A stretch of 64,000 nt of DNA, taken from positions 1 through 64,000 of the forward strand of contig JAFZHY010000023.1 of NCBI GenBank assembly GCA_017554615.1, in the 5' to 3' direction. How positions within the stretch are numbered: position 1 is the stretch's first letter; every line of letters starts with the position of its first letter. This DNA comes from Clostridia bacterium. Its GTDB lineage: Bacteria > Bacillota > Clostridia > UMGS1840 > HGM11507. Below are positions 44,216 through 52,597 of this stretch, one piece after another. The notes below the pieces were generated by a model. That model was not told the origin of the DNA. It ran no database searches and saw only the letters and a program-made list of their open reading frames with translations. The position numbers were made by a program, and so were the translations under genes.

Positions 44216-45382
44216 TTAATCGTGCCTTAGTGCGTCAATAGGATTTAACCTTGCCGCCTTTTTAGCAGGAAAATATCCAAACGCTATACCGATTATGGCT
44301 GATACCGAAAACGCAATAGCAACTGCACTAAAGGATGGCACAACAGTCAAATTAAGCAGTCTTCCTGCAAAGTATGCAAGTATTGCCCCGAGTATAATTC
44401 CAATAATTCCACCCATAACGCTTGAGGTTGCCGCTTCTACTACGAACTGGCTCATTATATCCTTATGCATCGCACCGAGCGATTTTCTAATTCCTATTTC
44501 CCTTGTTCTTTCGGTAACTGATACTAACATTATATTCATAATACCTATACCCCCTACTAAAAGAGAAATACCTGCTATGCAAAAGAGCATTAAGGTCATC
44601 TTGCCTGTAACCTCATCTAACATATCAACCATTTCATCCATAGAGGATACTGTATATGCATTAGTGTTGGAAAACTTCTTATATAAGAAATTCTGCAAAG
44701 TTGAAATAGCCTTTTGAACATTATCTTCCCCGTTGGCGCTAAAATAAAAAGTAGATGTCATTGCCATTCTTGAAGCATTGGTGTATGGAATAATTATCTT
44801 ATGATCGTCGCTGTTTTCCTTACTGTCTGCTTTTTCTTCAAGTACTCCGACTATCTTATAAATATCGTTGCCTATTTTTATGTTGCTCATAAGCGGCGAC
44901 TGCCCGTTAAAGAGTTCCTTTACTATATATGTACCGACAACGCACACCTTCTGTTTTTTCTCAACATCAATATATTCAATAAATCTTCCCTCGGATACTT
45001 CAACATTTCTTATATCCTTATACTGTTCACTTACACCGATTACAGGGGTTGTAAGATTTTCGCTGTCAACTTTAACTGTCTGAGAAAACTGAACATTGGG
45101 AGAACAGCCTAAGTAAACATCACTGTTTTCAAAAGCAAATTCTATCATTTCATCTGCTGATACAGTTCTTGACGAGCCTCTTCCTCTTACTGAAACTGTT
45201 ATAAGATTTGTGCCCATACTCTCAAAAGTGTTTTTTATTTCATTGGTCATTCCCTCTACAACGCTTACTAAGATAATAACCGATGCAACACCTATGATTA
45301 TACCCAGCATAGTAAGAAATGAACGCATTTTACTTGCCATAAGGCTTTTTATTGCTAAAATAAAAGATTGTTTAAAATTCAT
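44216..45382 (-). CDS. MacB-type ABC exporter permease subunit
   Basis: A 388-residue permease with the MacB/FtsX layout: helix 1 (about 18-42, FLTMLGIIIGVASVIILVSVVEGM), a large extracytoplasmic domain (about 45-255), then three helices near 262-285, 315-345 and 355-375. SVTERTREIGIRKSLGA (about 285-301) is the conserved FtsX-type motif. The N-terminal nuclease-free MacB form is split here: its ATPase is a separate gene 17 bp upstream, as in many Gram-positive macrolide or peptide exporters. The start is ATG with a Shine-Dalgarno of moderate strength. Confidence 0.9.
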   Translation of the reverse strand: MNFKQSFILAIKSLMASKMRSFLTMLGIIIGVASVIILVSVVEGMTNEIKNTFESMGTNLITVSVRGRGSSRTVSADEMIEFAFENSDVYLGCSPNVQFSQTVKVDSENLTTPVIGVSEQYKDIRNVEVSEGRFIEYIDVEKKQKVCVVGTYIVKELFNGQSPLMSNIKIGNDIYKIVGVLEEKADSKENSDDHKIIIPYTNASRMAMTSTFYFSANGEDNVQKAISTLQNFLYKKFSNTNAYTVSSMDEMVDMLDEVTGKMTLMLFCIAGISLLVGGIGIMNIMLVSVTERTREIGIRKSLGAMHKDIMSQFVVEAATSSVMGGIIGIILGAILAYFAGRLLNLTVVPSFSAVAIAFSVSAIIGIAFGYFPAKKAARLNPIDALRHD

Positions 45383-45399
45383 CCTGCCTTTTACCTTTC

Positions 45400-46077
45400 T
45401 TACCTTAATATATTATCGGCTATAATCTTACCGTCCTGTAACCTTACTATTCGGTTACACTCATTGGCAATACTGTTATCATGGGTAATAAGAACAACAG
45501 TGTTACCCTCTTTATGAAGTTCCTTTAAAAAGTCTAAAACTTCTCTGCCTGTTTTTGAATCAAGCGCACCTGTCGGCTCGTCTGCAAGGATAACTGATGG
45601 CTCCCCTGCAAGTGCTCTGGCAATAGAAACTCTTTGTTGCTGTCCGCCTGAAAGTTGCGACGGATAATACTTTTCTCTTCCTAAAAGTCCAACTCTTTCT
45701 AACGACTTTAATGCCATTTCTCTTCTTTTATCTTTATGAATTCCCCTGTATACCAAAGGAAGTTCAACATTTTCAAGTAAATTAAGTTTAGGAATGAGAT
45801 TATACTGCTGAAAGATAAAGCCTAAGGTTTTATTTCTTATATTTGCAAGTTCATCTTCATTAAGACGGCTTACATCTTTTCCAAGTAGATAATATTCCCC
45901 GCTTGTAGGAACATCAAGGCAACCTATAATATTCATCGCAGTAGATTTCCCACTTCCTGACTGCCCTACAATAGCAGTAAACTCGCCCTGTTTTATATGT
46001 AGGTTAATTCCGTCAAGGGCATGGATTTTATCTTCTCCGCTTTCATATATTTTATATATATCAACTAATCTTATCAA
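45400..46077 (-). CDS. MacB/LolD-type ABC transporter ATPase
   Basis: A 225-residue ABC ATPase: Walker A GQSGSGKST (about 38-46), Q-loop region FIFQQYNLIPKLNLLENVELPL (about 88-109), signature LSGGQQQR (about 143-150), Walker B ILADEPTGALD (about 163-173) and the H-loop in VLITHDNS (about 195). This is the class that pairs with MacB/LolCE-type permeases as mechanotransmitters. It works with the permease at 44216 and the adaptor at 46095. Confidence 0.95.
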   Translation of the reverse strand: MIRLVDIYKIYESGEDKIHALDGINLHIKQGEFTAIVGQSGSGKSTAMNIIGCLDVPTSGEYYLLGKDVSRLNEDELANIRNKTLGFIFQQYNLIPKLNLLENVELPLVYRGIHKDKRREMALKSLERVGLLGREKYYPSQLSGGQQQRVSIARALAGEPSVILADEPTGALDSKTGREVLDFLKELHKEGNTVVLITHDNSIANECNRIVRLQDGKIIADNILR

Positions 46078-46094
46078 GATTATCTGTCCTTCCC

Positions 46095-47888
46095 TTAATT
46101 TCTTTGACCGGCGCCTGATGGGAATGTACGGTTTGCTCCTCCCATGCCGCCTGACATACCACCCATGCCGCCTGACATACCACCCATTCCGTGAATGCCA
46201 AGTATATTAGTCATACCAGATGGGGCAGATTTAACATAAACTGTATCCCCCTCATTAAGTCCGCTTATAATTTCTATATTATTTTCATCATTTAAGCCTG
46301 TTACAACTCTTACAGGAACAAACCCTTCAGGCACATCTTGTAAATTCATCATGCCAGATTTGGCCTTTGTATCACTTGTTCCCCTATCTTTACTGCTATC
46401 AGTTTGTGCATTTGATTTTTCATTATTGTTCTCATGCTTTTTGGCATCTTCTTCTTTAACATATACCAAATTGCCTCTCATAACAGAAGATACAGGTACG
46501 GTTAAAACATTTATTTTCTCTTCTATAACAATTTCGGCATTAACATTCATCTGAGGAAGCATTCCGTCAGGGTTATCCACTATAACCTCAACAGGATAGG
46601 TAGTAACACCGTTTGCAGTTGTACCGTTTATGTTGATACTGTTAACATGCCCCTCAAATCTTCTTCCTGGGAGTGCATCGGCTGTAATATCAACTTTTTG
46701 GTTAAGCTTAATTTTGTCAACATCAAGTTCGTCTACATTTATTGTAAAACTTATTATTGACATATCTGCTATTACGCACATAGTAGTATTACCGTTGGTA
46801 TTATCAAGAGTGTCCCCTGCTTTTATGGTTTTTTCGATAACTGTACCGTCAATTTTTGATTTAATTGTGTAATCTTCAAGTTGTTCATATGTATTATCTA
46901 GAGATATCTGTGCTTCTCTTAAACTTCTGTTAGCATTTTTTATATTGTCATCAACTGTATCGCTTTCAAGTACTAATATTGTACTGTTATATGTAACATT
47001 ATCGCCTAAATCAAAATTTATGTTTTTAACATCTCCTGAGGTTTTTGCAGTAACAGTTTTTTTATTATAATAATCAAAAGTTCCCTCGCTGTTACATCCG
47101 ATAGAATTTATTACTGCTGTGGCTTTATGAGATGGAGTAATTCCACCTGGGTTATTAACTTCAATATCAACATATGATACTGCAACACCCATTTCATTTA
47201 TAAGAGAACCTGATGAAACCCTTGTAACGATACCATCTAATCTATAAAATGAATCAGAAAGTATAACTTCTGCATTATTTCCAACATATATATCTTTTAT
47301 GTCTGCCATATTAAAAGGTATGGTAAGCACCATTTTTGATTTATCTATTATATCGCATATCTTTGCTCCGTTTGACACGCTGTCCCCTTTTTTAACATAC
47401 ATATTGGAAATTACGCCTGAAATAGGCGCTTTAACATTTAAATCAGAAACTGAGTCCATTGTGTTATTATAAGAGTCTCTTGTTTTTTCCATAGAAAGTT
47501 CTGCTTTTTCAAGCGTGTCTGAAAAATCTTCCTTGTCAAGTTCGTAAAGAATTTCTCCCTTTTCTACTACATCGCCCACTTCAAATGTATCACTAATTAC
47601 ATCTCCTCTTACAGAAGATACAACCTTGTATAAGTTTTTAGGCTCAACTGTACCCGATGCACTTATAACATATCTTACATTTCCTATTCTTGCCGTAGCA
47701 GTATTAATAGCACCTTGCGCTTCTTTGCTTTTCTTTAAAAATGCATATGTAGTAAACCCGCCTATAACTATTAATGCTATAAGAACAATTAAAATAATCT
47801 TTTTTAACTTCTTATTTTCCAAAGACTTGATTTTATTAAATAAAGATTTAAAATATTCTTTAATGTCAGTAATTTTTGATATTTTCAT
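46095..47888 (-). CDS. MacA-like membrane-fusion protein with GMGG tail
   Basis: A 597-residue adaptor: N-terminal membrane helix (about residues 31-50), two lipoyl/barrel-sandwich halves (ISASGTVEPKNLYKVVSSVRGD near 82 and a second at about 270-300, with YTIKSKIDGTVIEKTIKAGD near 343), and a long coiled coil about 125-145 and 315-340. The end is odd: after a Lys/Asn/Ser linker (about 485-510) the C-terminus is GMGGMSGGMGGMSGGMGG, made by a 21-bp tandem repeat (46141-46182). In Gram-negatives such adaptors reach TolC; here no TolC exists, and a cell-wall or SLH-protein partner is more likely. GGGAGG ribosome site. Confidence 0.88.
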   Translation of the reverse strand: MKISKITDIKEYFKSLFNKIKSLENKKLKKIILIVLIALIVIGGFTTYAFLKKSKEAQGAINTATARIGNVRYVISASGTVEPKNLYKVVSSVRGDVISDTFEVGDVVEKGEILYELDKEDFSDTLEKAELSMEKTRDSYNNTMDSVSDLNVKAPISGVISNMYVKKGDSVSNGAKICDIIDKSKMVLTIPFNMADIKDIYVGNNAEVILSDSFYRLDGIVTRVSSGSLINEMGVAVSYVDIEVNNPGGITPSHKATAVINSIGCNSEGTFDYYNKKTVTAKTSGDVKNINFDLGDNVTYNSTILVLESDTVDDNIKNANRSLREAQISLDNTYEQLEDYTIKSKIDGTVIEKTIKAGDTLDNTNGNTTMCVIADMSIISFTINVDELDVDKIKLNQKVDITADALPGRRFEGHVNSININGTTANGVTTYPVEVIVDNPDGMLPQMNVNAEIVIEEKINVLTVPVSSVMRGNLVYVKEEDAKKHENNNEKSNAQTDSSKDRGTSDTKAKSGMMNLQDVPEGFVPVRVVTGLNDENNIEIISGLNEGDTVYVKSAPSGMTNILGIHGMGGMSGGMGGMSGGMGGANRTFPSGAGQRN

Positions 47889-47911
47889 TTAAGATAGCCT
47901 CCCAAGATACT

Positions 47912-47946
47912 TTATCACAGTTTATACTAATATCATTATGTGATAA
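47912..47946. repeat. 8-bp inverted repeat in the macA-spo0A divergent region
   Basis: TTATCACA and TGTGATAA separated by 19 bp, about 25-60 bp upstream of the MacA-like start. It may be an operator; the arms are in the reverse order to a CRP site. Confidence 0.4.
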
Positions 47947-48063
47947 TAGTATGTAATATTTATTAACAATCTGTAAACACTTTTCTATTTTACACCAAAT
48001 ATCCAAAAATTTCAACGATTATAATAATAATTTCTATTTTTTTCCATTTTTGTAAAATTTCTC

Positions 48064-48092
48064 TTGATTTCCCGAAAAAATTGGTATATAAT
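48064..48092 (+). promoter_or_regulatory. Sigma-A promoter of spo0A
   Basis: -35 TTGATT (48064-48069), 17-bp spacer, -10 TATAAT (48087-48092), about 35 nt before the start. No convincing sigma-H promoter or 0A box was found in the 246 bp upstream. Confidence 0.7.
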
Positions 48093-48134
48093 GGAAATAC
48101 ATCCAATAAATACTATTAAAAAGGAGAAATTAAA

Positions 48135-48950
48135 ATGAACAAGAAAATCAAGATATTACTTGCAGATGACAGTATTACCTTTAAGGAGCAACTTGAAAAA
48201 GCATTGGAAAAGGAAAATGATGTGGAACTTATCCGTCATATAACTGACGGACGAGATGTTATAGATACCATTAAAAACATTCAGCCTGATATTGTGATAT
48301 GTGATTTAATTCTTCCGTTTAAAGACGGTATTGAAATATTAGAAGAATTATCGAATTTAAGTTTAAGAAAAATGCCTATGATAATTGTTGCATCTGCTAT
48401 TACCACGGATAAAATTATAAGACAATGTATGGAGTTTGGTGCAAATTATTTTATTGCAAAACCCTGCAATTTATCAAATCTTATAAAAATTATCAAAAAA
48501 CTTACCGACGATATAGAAGACAACAGTATTTTCACTGTCAATAAAGATGTAGTTGACGAAAATTCGTACATTACAAATAATATTGAAGATATTATTGAAA
48601 ATAAGGTTACCTCAATTATTCACAAAATAGGAATTCCTGCTCATATTAAAGGATATAAATATTTAAGATGCGCAATTAAGAAAACGATTATTGATGAAGA
48701 TATTATAAATTCTGTTACAAAGGAACTTTATCCTGAAGTTGCAAAAGCATATAACACAACTCCTCCAAGAGTTGAAAGAGCGATAAGACACGCTATTGAA
48801 GTTGCCTGGAACAGAGGGGAAGAAGAAACTTTAAATAAAATATTCGGCTACACCGTTCAGTCAAATAAAGGCAAACCTACAAACTCTGAATTTATTGCAA
48901 TGATAGCAGACAGATTAAGACTGCAAAATCAAAGCATACTTGCAAAGTGA
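48135..48950 (+). CDS. spo0A: Sporulation master regulator Spo0A
   Basis: A 271-residue response regulator. The receiver domain has acidic residues D11 and D12 (LLADDS), phosphorylated D57 in VICDLIL, and K110 in FIAKP. The C-terminal effector domain is the Spo0A type: [24 protein letters not shown] near residues 213-236 and [18 protein letters not shown] near 251-268 are near-identical to the conserved recognition helix and sigma-A contact surface. It is not next to spoIVB, its usual neighbour. AAGGAG ribosome site. Its stop codon TGA is embedded in a GTGATAT linker of the hairpin family. Confidence 0.97.
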   Translation: MNKKIKILLADDSITFKEQLEKALEKENDVELIRHITDGRDVIDTIKNIQPDIVICDLILPFKDGIEILEELSNLSLRKMPMIIVASAITTDKIIRQCMEFGANYFIAKPCNLSNLIKIIKKLTDDIEDNSIFTVNKDVVDENSYITNNIEDIIENKVTSIIHKIGIPAHIKGYKYLRCAIKKTIIDEDIINSVTKELYPEVAKAYNTTPPRVERAIRHAIEVAWNRGEEETLNKIFGYTVQSNKGKPTNSEFIAMIADRLRLQNQSILAK

Positions 48951-49023
48951 TATTGCATAGTGCAGTAGTACTGCACTATAAGAACCTCACGAAAAACTAT
49001 CGAACTTAAAGTTTGAGTTTTTC
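48947..49023. repeat. Hairpins with a GTGATAT linker at the spo0A stop
   Basis: GTGATAT at 48947-48953 spans the spo0A stop codon. It is followed by TAGTGCAGT-AGT-ACTGCACTA (48958-48978), then a compound hairpin with arms GAAAAACT (48991-48998) and AGTTTTTC (49016-49023). The sequence TAAGAACCT is repeated directly at about 48979 and 49025. It is a short relative of array A. Confidence 0.6.
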
Positions 49024-49051
49024 TAAGAACCTTGTTGTGTTTCTCTACAAT

Positions 49052-49091
49052 AAAAAAGAGTATTAAGAAATTTATTTCTTAATACTCTTTT
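49052..49091. terminator. Bidirectional terminator between spo0A and uvrC
   Basis: 17-bp perfect arms AAAAGAGTATTAAGAAA and its complement (49054-49070, 49075-49091), 4-nt loop, A/T-rich on both sides; separates the convergent spo0A and uvrC. Confidence 0.9.
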
Positions 49092-49094
49092 AAG

Positions 49095-50930
49095 TTAAGT
49101 TGTATGATAAAAGTTATATATTTTTTCTGCGAGATTTTTGTTTACTATAACTTTTAGTTCATCAATGGTTGCATTTTTTATATTATCGATAGTTTTAAAA
49201 TGTGCAAAGAGTTTTTCTCTTGTTTTTTCCCCCACACCGTCTATTCTAAAAAGTTCAGATTTAATTAAGTTATTAGTTCTTAGGTGGTGGTGGAATTTTA
49301 CTGCCTGATTATGAGTTTCCTCCTGCATTCTGGAAACGAGGTTAAATGCACCTTGGTACCTTTTAACTCCATATTCTTTTTCGTCATCACATATATCTTT
49401 GGTTTTATGTTTACTGTCTTTAACAAGGCCGAAAACACTAACATTTAAGCCTGATGCATCTACTGCCCTTTTGCCAACCTTAACATGATTTATCCCACCG
49501 TCAACAAATATAAGATCAGGAAGATTTATAAACTTTAATTTATCCCTGCTTTCGCCATTTTCAAGTTTAATTAAGTCCTCTAAGTAATGCATAAGTCTTC
49601 TGTATATAACCTCATACATAGAAAGATAATCATCCTGATTTTCGGTATACTTTATTTTAAATTTTCTGTATTCATCCTTTTTTGGCTTACCGTCATAAAA
49701 AACCGTCATAAACCCTACAATATCCTGTCCTCCTGTGTTGGATATATCATATACTTCTACTCTTTTTGGCATTTCATCTAAAGATAAGACTTCTTTTAAT
49801 TCCTTTAGCCCGTTTGCAAAAATACTGCTTTTTTTCTGTTTTAGCCCTTCTTTTGCATTGGAATTTGCAAGATTTAAAAGTTCCTTTTTATTTCCTCTTT
49901 TTGCTTTATATAAAACTACATTTGACCCTTTTTTATTTGAAAGAAATTCTTTAAGAAGTTCTGATTCGCTTAGTTCATAAGGTATAATAACTTCTTTGGG
50001 GATAAATGCATCTTCCCCGTAATACTGTTTTATAAATTCTTCTAAAACCTCGTTTTTGTCATCCGATACATCAAAAAAGTGATTTATACTTCCTAACATT
50101 TTACCGTTTCTTACAAAAAGAAGAGTTATACAGGTATTTACATCATCAGAGTCAATTCCTATTATATCAATATCCGAGTTTTTAGGAGCAGAAATTTTCT
50201 GTTTTTCCATAATGGCTTTAACGTGGTTTATCCTGTCCCTTAACTCCCCTGCAAGTTCAAACTTTAAATCATTACTTGCACTTAGCATTTCAGATTCAAG
50301 TTTTTCTAATATATTGCTTTTTTTACCCTCTAAAAACCTTATGATTTCTTTGATTGCCTCAGAATATGCCTTTTTATCTATATACCCTACACAAGGGGCA
50401 GAGCATTGACCTATATGATAGTTAAGACATTCTCTTCCCTTACATTTACCAGATAAATCTTTAGAACAGGTGCGTATTTTATAAGTTTTACAAAGAAGTT
50501 CAATAACAGATTTTACGGAACTTCCACTTACATAAGGGCCAAAAAACTTATCAGCCTTTGAGTCTATTCTTCTTGTCATAAAAATTCGAGGGTAATCTTC
50601 GGAAGTAGTTATTTTAATATACGGATAGGTTTTATCGTCCTTTAATAAAATATTGTATTTAGGACGGTATTTCTTTATAAGATTACATTCTAAAATAAGT
50701 GCCTCAATTTCAGAATCGGTAACAATCCAGTTTAAATCAAAAATGTTTTCTACCATTTTTAAAACTTTATTGTTATGGTTTGAATTCTTCACAAAATATT
50801 GACGCACTCTGTTTTTTAATATTTTAGCCTTCCCTACATATATTATATTGCCAAGGTTATCTTTCATTAAATAAACGCCAGGCTTATCAGGAAGCGATTT
50901 TAATTTGTCTTTAATAATCTCATTCATCAT
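49095..50930 (-). CDS. uvrC: Excinuclease ABC subunit C
   Basis: Makes the 3' and 5' incisions in nucleotide excision repair. About 610 residues from the ATG pair at 50925-50930. Domains: GIY-YIG nuclease (KPGVYLMKDNLGNIIYVGKAKILKNRVRQYF, residues about 12-43), Cys-rich segment CKGRECLNYHIGQCSAPCVG (about 160-180), UVR helix (about 200-235), RNase-H-like nuclease (VEVYDISNTGGQDIVGFMTVF near 386-406, FVDGG near 466), and two helix-hairpin-helix units (LFRIDGVGEKTREKLFAHF at about 560-578). Reading back to 50966 would translate the terminator of the HPr gene, so that longer start is rejected. No Shine-Dalgarno site precedes the ATG pair. Confidence 0.95.
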   Translation of the reverse strand: MMNEIIKDKLKSLPDKPGVYLMKDNLGNIIYVGKAKILKNRVRQYFVKNSNHNNKVLKMVENIFDLNWIVTDSEIEALILECNLIKKYRPKYNILLKDDKTYPYIKITTSEDYPRIFMTRRIDSKADKFFGPYVSGSSVKSVIELLCKTYKIRTCSKDLSGKCKGRECLNYHIGQCSAPCVGYIDKKAYSEAIKEIIRFLEGKKSNILEKLESEMLSASNDLKFELAGELRDRINHVKAIMEKQKISAPKNSDIDIIGIDSDDVNTCITLLFVRNGKMLGSINHFFDVSDDKNEVLEEFIKQYYGEDAFIPKEVIIPYELSESELLKEFLSNKKGSNVVLYKAKRGNKKELLNLANSNAKEGLKQKKSSIFANGLKELKEVLSLDEMPKRVEVYDISNTGGQDIVGFMTVFYDGKPKKDEYRKFKIKYTENQDDYLSMYEVIYRRLMHYLEDLIKLENGESRDKLKFINLPDLIFVDGGINHVKVGKRAVDASGLNVSVFGLVKDSKHKTKDICDDEKEYGVKRYQGAFNLVSRMQEETHNQAVKFHHHLRTNNLIKSELFRIDGVGEKTREKLFAHFKTIDNIKNATIDELKVIVNKNLAEKIYNFYHTT

Positions 50931-50936
50931 AACTAT

Positions 50937-50962
50937 ATAAAAAAAGGCTGTTAAAAACAGCC
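50937..50962 (-). terminator. Terminator of the HPr gene, abutting uvrC
   Basis: 7-bp arms GGCTGTT and AACAGCC, 3-nt loop, then T7 on the minus strand. The U tract ends only about 10 bp before the uvrC ATG. Confidence 0.9.
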
Positions 50963-50972
50963 CCATAAAATT

Positions 50973-51236
50973 TTATTCCCCAAAATTTGAATTAATAAGC
51001 GCAACCAAACCGTTAACAGCCAATTCTTCATCTGCACCCTCAGCAATAATAGTGATATTAGTGCCTCTGGTAATTCCTAAAGATAAAACGCCAAGTAAAC
51101 TTTTTGCGCTCACTTTTCTTTCATCCTTTTCCACCCAGACAGATGCTTTATATTCATTAGCCTTCTGAATAAAAAAAGTAGCAGGCCTTGCGTGAAGCCC
51201 TATCTGATTTTGAACAACAACTTCTTTGGAATACAT
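50973..51236 (-). CDS. ptsH: Phosphocarrier protein HPr
   Basis: An 87-residue HPr with both regulatory sites in the standard numbering: His15 in QIGLHARPA (residues 11-19) and Ser46 in AKSLLGVLSLG (44-54), the site for HPr kinase. It starts at ATG 51234-51236 after GGGAGAGG; a longer frame back to 51266 lacks this support. Since His15 is present it is true HPr, not Crh. The PTS enzyme I gene is not adjacent. It is monocistronic with promoter and terminator of its own. Confidence 0.94.
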   Translation of the reverse strand: MYSKEVVVQNQIGLHARPATFFIQKANEYKASVWVEKDERKVSAKSLLGVLSLGITRGTNITIIAEGADEELAVNGLVALINSNFGE

Positions 51237-51295
51237 AGATTTACCTCTCCCTTTTCTTATAAACATCTGAACTTATCAATTCAATTGTTACTATT

Positions 51296-51324
51296 AGAAT
51301 ACTAAATTTATCGAATAAAGTCAA
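51296..51324 (-). promoter_or_regulatory. Sigma-A promoter of ptsH
   Basis: Minus strand: -35 TTGACT (51319-51324), 17-bp spacer, -10 TATTCT (51296-51301). Confidence 0.75.
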
Positions 51325-51446
51325 CACTTTTTTAAAATTTTAGCAATTTACACAAATATTAAAAATAATAGTTTTATTTTTATAATTTATTTGTTATTAT
51401 AGTATATGAATAAGTATATTAAAGGTTAAAAAAAAGGAATGATTTT

Positions 51447-51986
51447 ATGAAAATGTTATTTACCCTTTTTGCCTCTTTTTTCAAAGTAGGAATAATGACT
51501 TTTGGAGGAGGACTTGCAATGCTCCCCATTCTTGAGCGAGAAATAGTTGATAATAAAAAGTGGGCAACAAAGGAAGAACTTATTGATTATTACGCTGTCG
51601 GTCAATGTACACCGGGCATTATAGCAGTTAACACTGCCACATTTATCGGTCATAAGGTAAAGGGTGTTATGGGAGGTATATTTGCTACATTAGGTGTTGT
51701 GTTCCCATCTGTTATAATAATACTTATACTAGCTTCTTTTCTAAAAAACCTTACATCTATATCCTATGTGCAGAGCGCTTTTGGCGGAATAAGAGTTGCA
51801 GTGTGTGCCCTTGTTATCTCTTCGGTTTTAGGTCTTATTAAAAAAGGCATAAAAGACTATTTGGGAATTATTATAGCAATTTTGTCCTTTTTACTTATAG
51901 TATTTTTAGATATTTCCCCTGTATTTATCGTGTTAGCAGCAATAGTTACAGGAATTGTAGCAAATATTAAAAAGGAGGTAAAATAA
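51447..51986 (+). CDS. Chromate transporter family protein, first CHR half
   Basis: A 179-residue membrane protein of the CHR superfamily, short-chain type. The conserved N-terminal motif is FFKVGIMTFGGGLAMLPILEREIVD (about residues 11-35), followed by GQCTPGIIAVNTATFIGHKVKG (about 53-74). About five or six membrane helices. In short-chain systems two separate CHR proteins assemble, here encoded in tandem; the next gene shares 1 bp (TAATG). Chromate efflux is proven for some members only; the natural substrate is uncertain. Confidence 0.9.
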   Translation: MKMLFTLFASFFKVGIMTFGGGLAMLPILEREIVDNKKWATKEELIDYYAVGQCTPGIIAVNTATFIGHKVKGVMGGIFATLGVVFPSVIIILILASFLKNLTSISYVQSAFGGIRVAVCALVISSVLGLIKKGIKDYLGIIIAILSFLLIVFLDISPVFIVLAAIVTGIVANIKKEVK

Positions 51987-52534
51987 TGATATATTTAACC
52001 CTCTTTTTAGAATTTTTTAAAACAGGGCTTTTTGCTGTCGGCGGCGGACTTGCAACCCTGCCTTTTCTGTACAATATAGCAGAAAAATATCCGTGGTTTG
52101 ATAAGGCAACCTTAATAGATATGATTGCAGTATCAGAGTCTACCCCCGGACCGATTGGTGTTAATATGTCCACCTATGCAGGTTTTTCGGCATCAGGAAT
52201 TTTAGGTGGTATTATATCAACCCTTGGTCTTATACTACCCTCTATAATTATTATACTTATAATTTCAACAATTCTTAATAAATTTAAAAGCAATAAATAT
52301 GTAAACTATTCATTTGACGGTCTTCGCCCGGCAGTATGCGGACTTCTGTGCGCTGCAACCTATGAGATAGTTAAAGTTGCTTTAATTAATTTAAATGCAC
52401 AAAACATCTTTAACTTTTTTAAGTTTAAAGAAATTATACTTTTTATAATTATCTTTATACTGATGAAAAAAATTAAACTACATCCTATATTTTTTATTCT
52501 CGGCGCAGGAATTTTAGGAGTATTTTTCTTATAA
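51986..52534 (+). CDS. Chromate transporter family protein, second CHR half
   Basis: A 182-residue CHR protein with the matched motif FFKTGLFAVGGGLATLPFLYNIAEKY (about 9-34) and STPGPIGVNMSTYAGFSASG (about 52-71). Length and helix pattern match the upstream partner, so the pair probably forms the functional transporter. Ribosome site AAGGAGG is inside the end of the first gene, indicating coupled translation. A terminator follows. Confidence 0.9.
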   Translation: MIYLTLFLEFFKTGLFAVGGGLATLPFLYNIAEKYPWFDKATLIDMIAVSESTPGPIGVNMSTYAGFSASGILGGIISTLGLILPSIIIILIISTILNKFKSNKYVNYSFDGLRPAVCGLLCAATYEIVKVALINLNAQNIFNFFKFKEIILFIIIFILMKKIKLHPIFFILGAGILGVFFL

Positions 52535-52553
52535 TCTAAAACTTAAGAAAAAC

Positions 52554-52589
52554 AAAAAACATTCAAGGAATTTATCCTTGAATGTTTTT
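52554..52589. terminator. Bidirectional terminator between chromate-transporter pair and SLH gene
   Basis: 15-bp arms AAAAACATTCAAGGA and TCCTTGAATGTTTTT, 5-nt loop; serves the convergent neighbours. Confidence 0.9.
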
Positions 52590-52597
52590 ATATTTTA

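Noticed and set aside
47912-47946. CRP-like site from TTATCACA/TGTGATAA
   Set aside because: The half-sites are in inverse order compared with TGTGA-N6-TCACA and the spacing is 19 bp, so it is only kept as an unassigned inverted repeat.
50931-50966. N-terminal extension MGLFLTAFFYIV of UvrC
   Set aside because: These codons lie in the terminator hairpin and U tract of the HPr gene; UvrC proteins start near MNEIIKDKL.
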